DNA from: Streptomonospora alba
GTDB taxonomy: Bacteria; Actinomycetota; Actinomycetes; Streptosporangiales; Streptosporangiaceae
Direction of reading: 5' to 3'
DNA length: 64,000 nt
Assembly: GCF_000826685.1 (NCBI RefSeq)
Contig: NZ_JROO01000026.1
Span: 59,772 to 123,771 of the forward strand
Below, piece by piece: positions 54,254 through 62,352 of the stretch; positions within the stretch are counted from its first letter, which is position 1; each line of letters opens with the position of its first letter. The notes under the pieces are model-generated. The model saw nothing but the letters and a program-made list of their open reading frames with translations. It was not told where the DNA came from and did not search any database. The position numbers were made by a program, and so were the translations under genes.

Positions 54254-54836
54254 ATGACCCCACCACCGGCCCACGACCCGCGAGCGGTCTTCGCCCAGGC
54301 CCTGGACCAGGCCCAGCTCCAGATCGCTGCGGTATCCCCCGACGAGCTGGACGCTTGCAACCCCCTGCGCCGACTACGACGTCCGCGCCCTGATCGGCCA
54401 CATGGTCGCCGTGCTGCACAAGCTCACCCGAATCGGAGCCGGAGAAGCCACAGGCGATGTCGGCGACGTGATCCACGGCATCGCCGACGACGGCTGGGCC
54501 GACGCGTTCGCCCTCGCCCGCGGCGAAACCGAGCGCGTATGGAACGAGGCGGTGCTGGACCGCGAGGTCGCGCTGCCGTGGGCCACACTGCCCGGCCGCG
54601 CCGCCCTGGACGCCTACACCCACGAGTTCACCGTCCACTCCTGGGACCTCGCCCACGCCACCGGCCGGCGCGCCGCGCTCGACCCGGACCTCGCCGTGCG
54701 GGCTCTCGAAGCCTTCCCGCGGTTCGCGCCGCCCGAGGCGCGCAGCGGGCAGGGCCCCTTCGGACCGGTCGTCGAGGCCCCCGAGGACGCCGACGCCTAC
54801 ACCAGGCTGGCCGCCTACCTGGGCCGCCGCCCCTGA
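54254..54836 (+). pseudogene. TIGR03086/maleylpyruvate-isomerase-like (MDMPI fold) gene, frameshifted
   Basis: Residues 1-36 (MTPPPAHDPRAVFAQALDQA and on) read in one frame. After a CCCCC run at 54361-54365 the expected continuation CADYDVRALIGHMVAVLHKL is in another frame, which stays open to the stop at 54836. The total of 583 bases is one more than a multiple of three, so one extra C would explain it. The intact family is a DinB-like, often metal- or mycothiol-dependent isomerase of about 190 residues. A TAGGCT -10 seven bases before the ATG would give a leaderless mRNA. Mutation or sequencing error. Confidence 0.7.
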
Positions 54837-55273
54837 CCCCGCCTCTGACCGACGCCTTACGCCTTTTCCGCAGCCGCGGGCGATCCCGCAAGACGTGTCC
54901 AGGGCCGCAGTAAAGCGTTCCGCTCCCCCGCGTCGCCGCGCACAGCGGCTGCGCCTGCTCCCTCCCCCGCGTGATGCGCCGCCGAGCGGGCTGCGGCTCG
55001 TCTTCTCGTCTTCGCCGCCGCCCTGCCGTTCCCGGTCCGGGCGCGGCAGGTCCAGGCGGGCACGGCGCCCGGCTCTGCGGCGCCAGGAGCCGGGTCCGGG
55101 GCCGCTCCGGGGTTCCCCTCCCCTGCATTTCTGTATTGCTTCGTGATGCATTGCAAACGTGCTGCAGGCGGTGCGAGCCGGCGGCCGACCGCGTGGGATC
55201 ACCGGATCTCCCCCGCCGCTCCGCTGCGGAGCGGTGTCTGCGCCCGGTCGGGGCGGGGTCGACTCGGCGCGGC
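54837..55273. other. Intergenic region, no gene recognised
   Basis: 437 bases between convergent genes. GC-rich except for a short AT-rich patch around 55125-55160, containing two GCAAT repeats on the minus strand and a TGCATTGCAA palindrome-like core, reminiscent of the TGCAT islands at 53675 and 54091. No terminator stands out. Confidence 0.4.
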
Positions 55274-57028
55274 TCAGACCTCGGGCACGTGGACGCTGAC
55301 CACGGCCGATCGGCCGGCGCGCACGGCCTCGACGGCTTCTTCGAGGGTGTCGGCGAGGTGCTCGGGGTCATCGACGGTGCGGCCCCAGGCCCCGCCGGCG
55401 GCCGCGGCGATGCCGGGCAGGTCGGCTTCGGGCTCGAAGCCGGTGTTGAAGTCGTCGTTGGTCGCGGCGGCGCCGTCGGGGTGGACGCCCAGGGTGGAGA
55501 GTTTGGGGGATTTCCAACCGCGGTTGTCGAAGACGACGGTGAGGGTGGGGGTGTCGTAGCGGCGGGCGACCCAGTAGGCGGAGGAGGGCACGCCGAACAG
55601 GTAGGAGCCGTCGCCGACGAGGCTGACGACGAGGGTGTCGGGGTGGGCGAGCTTGGTCCCGATGGCCGCGCCGGCGTGCCAGCCCAGGGAGCCGCCGCCG
55701 GAGCCGATGAGGCTGCCGGGGCGGGTGGCGCCCAGATGCTCGTTGACGGTCTGGTAGTTGGAGATGGCCTCGGTGAGCACGATGGTGTCCTCATCGAGGC
55801 GGGTCAGCAGTTCGCGCAGCTGGGCGACCACCGACTGGGGCGTGATGGCGTCGGGGCGGGGCTGCTCGCGTTGGGCGGCGTCGCGGCGGCGCCGGTCGTG
55901 TTCGGCCTGCAGGCGGGTGCGGCGCTGGGCGGTGGCGTGCCGGTCGGCCAGGCCCGTGTTCTCGATGTGGGTGGCGAGCTGTTCGAGGGCGGTGCGGGCC
56001 TGGGCGCGGGCGAAGGTCTCGGCGGGCACGTGCCACAGCGGCATCTGCTCTTTGAGGGGGTCGGTGTCGACGACGAAGATGCGGGCGCCGGGGCGGGGCG
56101 GGTTGCTCAGGGGGATCCAGGGGACGTCGGTGTCGATGGCCAGGATGGCGTCGGCCTGGGCCAGGACGGGCGTGGGGTGCTGGGTGTTCCACTGGTAGCC
56201 GGCGTGCAGGGGGTGGTCGGCGGGGAAGTTGAGGCGCATCGGTACCGACTCGAGGACGGGGACGGCCAGGTGTTCGGCCAGGCGCTGGAGCCGGTCCACG
56301 GCGTGGGGGTCGCGGCCGAGGTAGGAGGTGACGATGAGGGGGTTGTCGGCCTGGGCGAGGGCGCGGGCGATGGTGTCGGTGGTGTGGGGGTCGAGTGCGG
56401 CGGGGGCGATGGGGGGTGTGTGGTGGAGGTGGTAGCGGGGGTCGTTGGCCTCGGCGGGGTCGAGGGTCTGCTCCATGACTTCGCGGGCGCCGACGAGGTA
56501 GGCGGGCCCGGCGGGTTCGCTGGTGGCGATCTGCAGGGCGCGGTGGACGAGTTGTTTGACGTTGGTGCCGGTGCGGATCTCGTTGTCGTACTTGGTGTAG
56601 CCGCGGACGATGCCGCGCTGGTCGTGGACGTCTTGGATCCACTGGATGAATTCGTTGCGGCTGCCGGTGTGTTCGCCGTACTGGGTGGAGGGCGAGGCGC
56701 CGGCGAAGACGAGGACGGGGGTGCGGCCTTTGGCGGCGTTGTGGATCATGCCGCCGATGTTCTGGGTGCCGCATTCGACGTGGACGATGACGGCTTGGGG
56801 GCGTCCGGTGGTTTGGGCGTAGCCCTGGGCGGCGGAGAAGGCGACGCTTTCGTGTGGGCAGATGATCATGCGGGGGAAGCGGTGGGCGTCGCCGTTGGCG
56901 CGGGCGTGGGCGTAGGCCTCGACGATGCCGGGGTGGTCGCTGCCGAGGTTGGCGAAGACGTAGTCGACGCCGGCTTCGGTGAGGGCTTCGAGGAATGCGG
57001 TGCTGGTGGTGTAGGGCGCGGTGCTCAT
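55274..57028 (-). CDS. Thiamine-diphosphate-dependent enzyme, acetolactate synthase-like
   Basis: 584 residues with the three-domain ThDP architecture. N-terminal PYR domain with the activating glutamate in CPHESVAFSAAQGYA near residue 59, a middle domain, and a C-terminal PP domain with the cofactor motif beginning GDGSYLFG near 470 and ending in the asparagine of FDNRGW near 500. It is distinct from the biosynthetic IlvB, which has a different N-terminus and partner. Probable decarboxylase or carboligase; substrate unknown. Coding strand is rich in C-ending codons. Confidence 0.85.
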   Translation of the reverse strand: MSTAPYTTSTAFLEALTEAGVDYVFANLGSDHPGIVEAYAHARANGDAHRFPRMIICPHESVAFSAAQGYAQTTGRPQAVIVHVECGTQNIGGMIHNAAKGRTPVLVFAGASPSTQYGEHTGSRNEFIQWIQDVHDQRGIVRGYTKYDNEIRTGTNVKQLVHRALQIATSEPAGPAYLVGAREVMEQTLDPAEANDPRYHLHHTPPIAPAALDPHTTDTIARALAQADNPLIVTSYLGRDPHAVDRLQRLAEHLAVPVLESVPMRLNFPADHPLHAGYQWNTQHPTPVLAQADAILAIDTDVPWIPLSNPPRPGARIFVVDTDPLKEQMPLWHVPAETFARAQARTALEQLATHIENTGLADRHATAQRRTRLQAEHDRRRRDAAQREQPRPDAITPQSVVAQLRELLTRLDEDTIVLTEAISNYQTVNEHLGATRPGSLIGSGGGSLGWHAGAAIGTKLAHPDTLVVSLVGDGSYLFGVPSSAYWVARRYDTPTLTVVFDNRGWKSPKLSTLGVHPDGAAATNDDFNTGFEPEADLPGIAAAAGGAWGRTVDDPEHLADTLEEAVEAVRAGRSAVVSVHVPEV

Positions 57029-57154
57029 GGCGCCTAGTCAAGCATCTGCGGCGGTCGGTGTTTGTGCAGGGTGCGGGGGTGCCGCTGTGTCGGTGATCTT
57101 GTACGCGGCGTCATTCGGTGCCGGGTTCCGGGGGCGTTTCGTGCGGGTGGCGGG

Positions 57155-57742
57155 TCATCCGTGGGGGTCGGGGACGATGGCGTCGACCAGGTCGTCGATG
57201 GTGTTCTCCGGTCCGGCCTGGTGCCAGGTGGTGTCGGGCAGGGTGAGGTGTTCGACGATGAGGCCGCTCATGGCCAGGTAGAGGGCGAGGGCGGTGCGGC
57301 GGCCGCCGGGGTAGCCGCCGTCGACGTGGAAGGCGATGCTGTCGGTGATGTTGGCGCTGATGGCCGAGGTGAGGGCGGCGCGGACGTGGGGGCGGCGGGT
57401 GCCTTCCAGGCGCAGTTCCAGGAGGGCGAGGTAGCCGGCGGGGTCGCGGCTGACGCGGTCGAAGAGGTCGTGCATGGCGGCGCGCACGGCTTGGCGGGTG
57501 GGGGCGGGGGTGGCGAGTCGGCTCATGCGCTGGGGGGTGGGGGCCAGGCGGACGTGGACGTGGGCGCCGGCTTGGGTGAGCAGGGTGTCGCGGTCGGGGA
57601 AGTAGTTGGAGGCGGTGCCGGCGGGCACGGCGGCGGCGGTGTCGACGGCGCGGAAGGTGAGTCCGCGGGCGCCGTGGTCGGCGAGGACGTCGATGGCGGC
57701 GTCGAGGAGGGCGCGGCGGCGGGTCTGGTTGGTTCTGGCCAT
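57155..57742 (-). CDS. TetR-family repressor
   Basis: 195 residues. N-terminal helix-turn-helix (RRRALLDAAIDVLADHGARG; FRAVDTAAAVPAGTASNYF) and a TetR_C-type ligand domain. The ATG has GGGAG seven bases upstream. Divergent from the VOC gene, with paired dyads between them, so it probably controls both itself and the VOC gene. Confidence 0.88.
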   Translation of the reverse strand: MARTNQTRRRALLDAAIDVLADHGARGLTFRAVDTAAAVPAGTASNYFPDRDTLLTQAGAHVHVRLAPTPQRMSRLATPAPTRQAVRAAMHDLFDRVSRDPAGYLALLELRLEGTRRPHVRAALTSAISANITDSIAFHVDGGYPGGRRTALALYLAMSGLIVEHLTLPDTTWHQAGPENTIDDLVDAIVPDPHG

Positions 57743-57760
57743 GGGGTGGCTCCCGTTGAA

Positions 57761-57810
57761 AACAACTATGTCTATAGTGCCGTGTCCATAGTACTATCTT
57801 TGTAGTTGTT
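57761..57810. promoter_or_regulatory. Paired operators and promoters between tetR-like and VOC genes
   Basis: AACAACTA (57761) pairs with TAGTTGTT (57803-57810). Inside lie ACTAT-GTCT-ATAGT (57765-57778) and the palindrome ATAGTACTAT (57788-57797). TACTAT (57792-57797) is a good plus-strand -10 for the VOC gene. The overlap of dyads and promoter fits TetR repression. Confidence 0.6.
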
Positions 57811-57825
57811 CGAGAGGGAGGCTGT

Positions 57826-58242
57826 ATGCAGACCAAGAACATGGTCGGGTTCGCGCTGTCGGTGCGGGATCCGGCCGGGTGCGCGCGGTGGTTCGCCGAG
57901 CACTTCGGCTTCGCCGTCGATATCGATCTGGGCTGGTACGTCAACACGACCTCGCCCGATCTCGCCGGGGTGAGCCTGGACTTCATGGCGAGCGACAGCG
58001 AGTCCTGGCCCGAGGGGGTGCGGGGCCGGGGCGTGTCGGGGGCGATGGTGGCGTTTGCGGTCGCCGACGTCGATTCCGAGGCCGAGCGGCTGCGTGAGGA
58101 GGGGGTGGATTTCGCGCTGGAGGTGGTGACCGAGCCGTGGGGGCAGCGGCGCTTGCAGGTGCGCGGGCCCGAGGGGGTGGTCGTGGAGGTGCTGCAGCTG
58201 GTGGAGCCGGATCCGGTGTGGCTGGCGGCCAACGGGCTGTGA
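57826..58242 (+). CDS. VOC-family (glyoxalase/bleomycin-resistance fold) protein
   Basis: 138 residues with two beta-alpha-beta-beta-beta halves: FALSVRDPAGCARWFAEHFG at the start and VAFAVADVDSEAERLREEGV in the middle, ending DPEGV-like GPEGVVVEVLQ. The ATG has GGGAGG five bases upstream. Such proteins bind or isomerise small molecules, sometimes giving resistance. TetR control suggests a ligand-induced role. Substrate unknown. Confidence 0.85.
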   Translation: MQTKNMVGFALSVRDPAGCARWFAEHFGFAVDIDLGWYVNTTSPDLAGVSLDFMASDSESWPEGVRGRGVSGAMVAFAVADVDSEAERLREEGVDFALEVVTEPWGQRRLQVRGPEGVVVEVLQLVEPDPVWLAANGL

Positions 58243-58275
58243 GCGGGTGTGGCAGCGGCGCGTATAGTCCCTGCC

Positions 58276-58941
58276 ATGAGTGAGGGGACCCGCACCCGGC
58301 TGTTGGCCGCGGCGTTGCGGATTCTGGCCGTCGAGGGCATCGCCGGGGCCTCGGTGCCCTCCATCGCCGCGGCGGCCGGGGTCGACCAGGCACTGGTCTT
58401 GTCGCGTTTCGACAGTGTGGAGGATCTGCTGGCCGAGGCCTGCCGTTACGGCGCCCGCCGGCGAGTGGCCCGCTACCGCGACCGGTTCGCCGCCGTGGCC
58501 AGCGTGGACGAGTTGGTGGAGCTGGGCCGCAGTGTGCACGCCGAGGAGCGCGCCGCCGGGCACGTGGCCCTGCTGGCCCAGCTGCTGGCCGCGGCCCAGG
58601 GCCACCCGCGCCTGGGCGAGGCGACCGCGGCCGGGCTGGAGCTGTGGGCCGCCGAGATCGAGCAGGTGCTGCACCGGGTGCTGGATACCGGCCCGCTGGG
58701 CGGGCTGGTGGATGTGGGCGGGCTGGCGCGGGCGATGGCGGCCGGGTTCGTCGGGGTGGAGCTGTACGGGGGCGCCGATGCCGACGGCGCCGAGCGGGCG
58801 CTGCGCTCGTTGGAGCAGCTGGGTCAGGCCGCGGCGGTGGTGGAGGAGCTGGGGCCGCTGGCCCAGCGGGCCTTGCGCGCGCGGCTGCGCCGTTCCCTTC
58901 CCCCGGCCCGGCCGGCCGGGGTGTGGGGCGAGTGGGAATGA
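58276..58941 (+). CDS. TetR-family regulator
   Basis: 221 residues. Helix-turn-helix at about 5-50 (TRTRLLAAALRILAVEGIAG; IAAAAGVDQALVLSRF); the ligand domain is Ala/Leu-rich. TATAGT (58263-58268) seven bases before the ATG gives a leaderless start. It follows the VOC gene on the same strand and is convergent with RNase Z, stops only seven bases apart. Target unknown. Confidence 0.85.
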   Translation: MSEGTRTRLLAAALRILAVEGIAGASVPSIAAAAGVDQALVLSRFDSVEDLLAEACRYGARRRVARYRDRFAAVASVDELVELGRSVHAEERAAGHVALLAQLLAAAQGHPRLGEATAAGLELWAAEIEQVLHRVLDTGPLGGLVDVGGLARAMAAGFVGVELYGGADADGAERALRSLEQLGQAAAVVEELGPLAQRALRARLRRSLPPARPAGVWGEWE

Positions 58942-58948
58942 GCGCGCC

Positions 58949-59839
58949 TCAGCGGCGGCGCTTGGGCAGCGCGAGGCGTTGCAGGTCGGCGGCCACGGTG
59001 ACGGGGCCGTCGAACGCCGAGGCGGCCTCGGCGGCGAAGCGGGGCTCGTCCTCGGCGTCGTAGCGCTCGGAGAAGTGGGTCAGCACCAGGTTGTGGACGC
59101 CTGCGCGGGCGGCGATCGCCCCGGCCTGGGCGGCGGTGAGGTGGCCGTAGGCCGCGGCCAGGTCGCCGTGGGCCTGCAGGTAGGTGGCCTCGATGACCAG
59201 CAGGTCGGCGTCGCGGGCCAGTTCTTCGGCGGCCGCGCACGGGGCGGTGTCCAGGACGAAGGCCACCACCTGGCCGCGGCGCCGGGTGGCGCACTGGTGC
59301 AGGGCGACGCGCTCGCCGGCGGGGGTGGTGACTTCTCCGCGGCGTTTGAGTTCGCCTGCGGCCGGGCCGCTGATGGCGTGGCGGGCCAGGGCGCGGGGGT
59401 GCAGGGTCCAGCCGTCGGGTTCGGCGATGCGGTAGCCGTAGCAGGTGATGCGGTGGTTCAAGGCGCGGGCCTGGACGGTGATGCCGGTGTCGCCGTCGAG
59501 GTCGGCGACGGCGCCGGTGAGTGGTTGTTCGCGGACCTCGGCGGTGTCGTCGAAGGCGGTGGCGCCTCGCAGGCGGTGCCAGTAATGGGCGCCGTCGCGG
59601 GAGATGCGCTGGATGACGCCGGGCAGGCCCAGGCAGTGGTCGCCGTGGAAGTGGGTGATCAGGATGCGGGTGAGGTCGTGGGCGGTGACGCCGGCGCGGC
59701 GCATCTGCAGCTGGGTGCCTTCGCCGGGGTCGACGAGGATGCCGTGGGTGTCGAAGCGCAGGAAGTAGCCGTTGTGGTTGCGGCGCGGGGTGGGCACGGC
59801 GCTGGAGGTTCCCAGCACGAGCAGTTCGCGCACGGACAT
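58949..59839 (-). CDS. rnz: Ribonuclease Z (tRNA 3' processing endonuclease)
   Basis: 296 residues, metallo-beta-lactamase fold. The zinc motif THFHGDHCLG gives His63, His65, Asp67 and His68. Further ligands are in LDTAP (near 200), IEATY and THFSERY. Removes the 3' trailer of tRNA precursors. ATG 59839 (MSVRELLVLG) fits the family start; an ATG three codons earlier is also in frame. Confidence 0.92.
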   Translation of the reverse strand: MSVRELLVLGTSSAVPTPRRNHNGYFLRFDTHGILVDPGEGTQLQMRRAGVTAHDLTRILITHFHGDHCLGLPGVIQRISRDGAHYWHRLRGATAFDDTAEVREQPLTGAVADLDGDTGITVQARALNHRITCYGYRIAEPDGWTLHPRALARHAISGPAAGELKRRGEVTTPAGERVALHQCATRRRGQVVAFVLDTAPCAAAEELARDADLLVIEATYLQAHGDLAAAYGHLTAAQAGAIAARAGVHNLVLTHFSERYDAEDEPRFAAEAASAFDGPVTVAADLQRLALPKRRR

Positions 59840-59892
59840 GGACTCCATCCTGCCAGGTGGGCCGCAGGCGGGGCGCGTGGCGCTGGCGCCTT

Positions 59893-60660
59893 CTAGCTCA
59901 GGCCGCCGTTGCTGGCGATGAGTTGGCCGTTGACCCAGCCGCCCTGGGGCGAGCACAGGAAAGCGATCAGTTCGGCGCAGTCCTGGGGTGTGCCCAGCCG
60001 TTTCAGCGGGGTGGCGTCGGCCAGGCGCCGAGCCAGGTCGGGGCTCATCCATCCGGTGTCGACGGGGCCGGGGTTGAGGGCGTTGGCGCTGATGCCCCGC
60101 TCCCCCAGTTCGGTGGCCGCGGCCAGGGTGATGCGGTCCAGCGCGCCTTTGCTGGCGCCGTAGGGCAGGTTGTGGGCGGTGTGGTCGCTGGTCAGGGCGA
60201 TGATGCGGCCGCTGCCGTGGGGGCCGGGAAACTGCAGGGCGTATTCGCGGATGAGCAGCCAGGCGGCGCGGGTGTTGACGGCGAAGTGGCGGTCGAAGCT
60301 GTCGAGGGTGGTGTCCAGCAGGCCGGAGTCCACGGATTCGCAGTGGGCCAGGACCAGGGCGGTGACGGGGCCGAGCCGCCGGCCCACGGTGTCGAGCAGG
60401 CGGGCGGGGGCGTCGGGGTCGGCCAGGTCGGCTTCCACCCCTAGCGCGCGGGCGCCGTGGGAGGTGATGGCGGTGTGCAGGGCGCGGGCGGCGCCTTCTT
60501 CTGTGCCCCAGGGCATACGGGTTTCGTAGGCGCGGTAGTAGGTGAAGGCGACGTCGAAGCCGCGGGTGGCCAGGGTGCGGGCGGTGGCCGCGGCGATGTT
60601 GGTGGTGCGCCCGGCGCCGGTGACCAGTGCGACCGGTCGCAAGGGTGAGTTGGCGTCCAT
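59893..60660 (-). CDS. SDR-family oxidoreductase with an altered glycine motif
   Basis: 255 residues. The fold is clear: N-terminal VALVTGAGRTTNIAAATA, Ser in TSDHTAH near 165, YGASK near 173, PGPVDTGWM near 203 and the C-terminal WVNGQLIASNGG. The usual TGxxxGIG has become TGAGRTTNIA, losing its last two glycines, and NNAG is replaced by LAHCE. NAD(P) binding may be altered, as in the divergent SDRs. Start ATG assumed at 60660. Confidence 0.82.
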   Translation of the reverse strand: MDANSPLRPVALVTGAGRTTNIAAATARTLATRGFDVAFTYYRAYETRMPWGTEEGAARALHTAITSHGARALGVEADLADPDAPARLLDTVGRRLGPVTALVLAHCESVDSGLLDTTLDSFDRHFAVNTRAAWLLIREYALQFPGPHGSGRIIALTSDHTAHNLPYGASKGALDRITLAAATELGERGISANALNPGPVDTGWMSPDLARRLADATPLKRLGTPQDCAELIAFLCSPQGGWVNGQLIASNGGLS

Positions 60661-60750
60661 GAGCGCCCATCTTCGCCGCGGGCGCTGCGGGGCGCATCGG
60701 GTTTTCGGTCGGGGCCTCTCCCCCCGCTGGCGGTATGCGCCTGGGGCGGT

Positions 60751-61581
60751 TCAGGTGCGGTGGAGGAAGTCGGTGAGCAGGCCGGTGAGCTGGGCGGGGG
60801 CGTCGTGCTGGATCAAGTGGCCGGCTCCGGGCACGGTGTGCAGGCGGGCGTGGCCGATGGCCTCGGCCAGGCGGTGGCCGGTGGAGGAATCCAGCCAGGT
60901 GTCCTCTTCGCCCCAGATGACGGTCGCGGGCATGTCCAGGCGGTGCAGGTCGTCTTCGATCTCGGCGGTGTGGCGCTGGTCGGCTTGGGCGATCTGTCGG
61001 TAGAAGGCGGCTTGGCCGCTCGCGCCGAGCCAGGGCTGGGCGAGTTCGGTGCGTTGGTCCGGGCGCAGGGGGCGGTGGGCGGCGGAGGCGATGTAGGCCT
61101 CGACCAGCGCGCGGTGCATGGCTGCGGGCAGGGCGGTGAAGACCTCGGGGTTGGCGGCGACGAGGCGGAACAGGTCGCTGCCCCAGGGGCGCAGGCTCAC
61201 GGCGTCGATCAGGGCCAGGCGGCTGTAGGCGGCGCCGTCCAGCAGGGCCGAGCGCAGCGCGACGGCGCCGCCGAAGTCGTGGGCGATCACGGCGGGGTCC
61301 TGGAGTCGCCAGTGCTGCAGCAGGAGGGTGAAGGCGCGTTGCTGGGCGGCCAGGCTGACGTCTTGGTCGGGGTGCATCTGGGATCGGCCGTAGCCGGGCA
61401 TGTCCCACAGGTAGACGGTGTGGGTGGGGGCCAGGGCGGCGGCGATGTCGCGCCAGACGGCTGAGGAGAAGGGGGTGCCGTGCAGCAGGACGACGGCGGG
61501 GCCCTGGCCGATGCGGCTGTAGGCGATGCGGCCGTTGGGGGCCTGGAAGGTGTCGGTGTGTGCGGTGGTGGCGTCGTCCAT
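60751..61581 (-). CDS. Alpha/beta hydrolase with Asp nucleophile (haloalkane dehalogenase/epoxide hydrolase-like)
   Basis: 276 residues. HGTP (34-37) forms the oxyanion side, and the nucleophile elbow is AHDFGG with Asp102 where esterases have Ser. IWGEEDTWL near 225 supplies the acid and PGAGHLIQ near 255 the histidine. The ATG has GAGAGGG eight bases upstream. Divergent from the CGNR gene across a cluster of GGTAACG motifs, which suggests inducible expression. Substrate unknown. Confidence 0.87.
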   Translation of the reverse strand: MDDATTAHTDTFQAPNGRIAYSRIGQGPAVVLLHGTPFSSAVWRDIAAALAPTHTVYLWDMPGYGRSQMHPDQDVSLAAQQRAFTLLLQHWRLQDPAVIAHDFGGAVALRSALLDGAAYSRLALIDAVSLRPWGSDLFRLVAANPEVFTALPAAMHRALVEAYIASAAHRPLRPDQRTELAQPWLGASGQAAFYRQIAQADQRHTAEIEDDLHRLDMPATVIWGEEDTWLDSSTGHRLAEAIGHARLHTVPGAGHLIQHDAPAQLTGLLTDFLHRT

Positions 61582-61595
61582 GGCCCCGCCCTCTC

Positions 61596-61654
61596 GTTAC
61601 CGGCTTTGCGAATATGCCGGTAACGTTACCAGTATTCGATTCAAGGCGGTAACG
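61596..61654. promoter_or_regulatory. Cluster of four GGTAACG operator half-sites
   Basis: GTTACCG (61596-61602), the perfect 12-bp palindrome GGTAACGTTACC (61619-61630) and CGGTAACG (61647-61654) lie within 60 bases of the divergent region. Repetition and symmetry indicate cooperative binding of one dimeric protein. The adjacent CGNR protein is the only nearby candidate. Confidence 0.6.
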
Positions 61655-61661
61655 TCGGCAT

Positions 61662-62198
61662 GTGGTGTACACGCGTCCGCCCGCACCGGGCGAGCTGGCC
61701 CTGGTCGAATCGTTCTGCAACACCGCCGCGTTCCTGCACGGCACCGACGCGCTGGCCGATGCCCGCGGTGCCGGCGCCTGGACGGCGGAACAGGGCTTCG
61801 GTGCGGTCGGGCTCGACGAGGCTGCCGCTGCGCGGCTGCGCGAGGTGCGCGAGGCGCTGCGCGACCACCTGGAAGGGCGCCGCGCCGAGGCGTCCCGCGC
61901 GTGTTTGAACGCCGAGTCCCAAGCCGTGCTGGGCCCGCCGCGCTGGACGGCCCCGGACCGGGTCCCGCATCTGGACCGCGGCGCCGCCGCGGGCGCCGAC
62001 GGGCCGATCGCCGCGGTGCTGGCGGTGCTGGCGGCCGCCGAGATCGGCGGCCGGTGCGACCGGCTGAAGGTCTGCGCCGCCCCCGAATGCCGGTGGGTCT
62101 TCTACGACCGCTCCCCCGCCAACTCCGGCAGCTGGTGCAGCATGGACATCTGCGGCGCCCGCCGCAAGATGCGCTCCTACCGCGGCCGCCGCGGCTGA
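61662..62198 (+). CDS. CGNR zinc-finger (ABATE-domain) protein
   Basis: 178 residues. N-terminal ABATE-like domain (about 5-120), then the C-terminal zinc ribbon: C-x4-C near 141 (CAAPECRWVFYDRSPANSGS), then C-x4-C ending in CGARRKMRSYRGRR, where the family's CGNR is CGAR. Family members are thought to be DNA-binding regulators that respond to small molecules. Divergent from the Asp-nucleophile hydrolase and next to the GGTAACG cluster. GTG start, position uncertain by one codon. Confidence 0.85.
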   Translation: MVYTRPPAPGELALVESFCNTAAFLHGTDALADARGAGAWTAEQGFGAVGLDEAAAARLREVREALRDHLEGRRAEASRACLNAESQAVLGPPRWTAPDRVPHLDRGAAAGADGPIAAVLAVLAAAEIGGRCDRLKVCAAPECRWVFYDRSPANSGSWCSMDICGARRKMRSYRGRRG

Positions 62199-62352
62199 AC
62201 CGGAGACGTCGCGGACCGGTCGCCGCTACCGGAGGTAAAGCATCGGTTGCGATACGAGCGCAAGCGGTGGCGCCGGGGGCGCCTGTGGGAAGTCACCCCT
62301 GCGAGGCGGCACACCCCCGCCGCCGCGTCGTGAGAGTGCAAAGGATGGCGCA

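Noticed and set aside
54971..57037. 688-codon plus-strand open frame opposite the ThDP gene
   Set aside because: Composition is Gly/Val/Asp repeats typical of a reversed C-rich gene; the minus strand has a complete ThDP enzyme.
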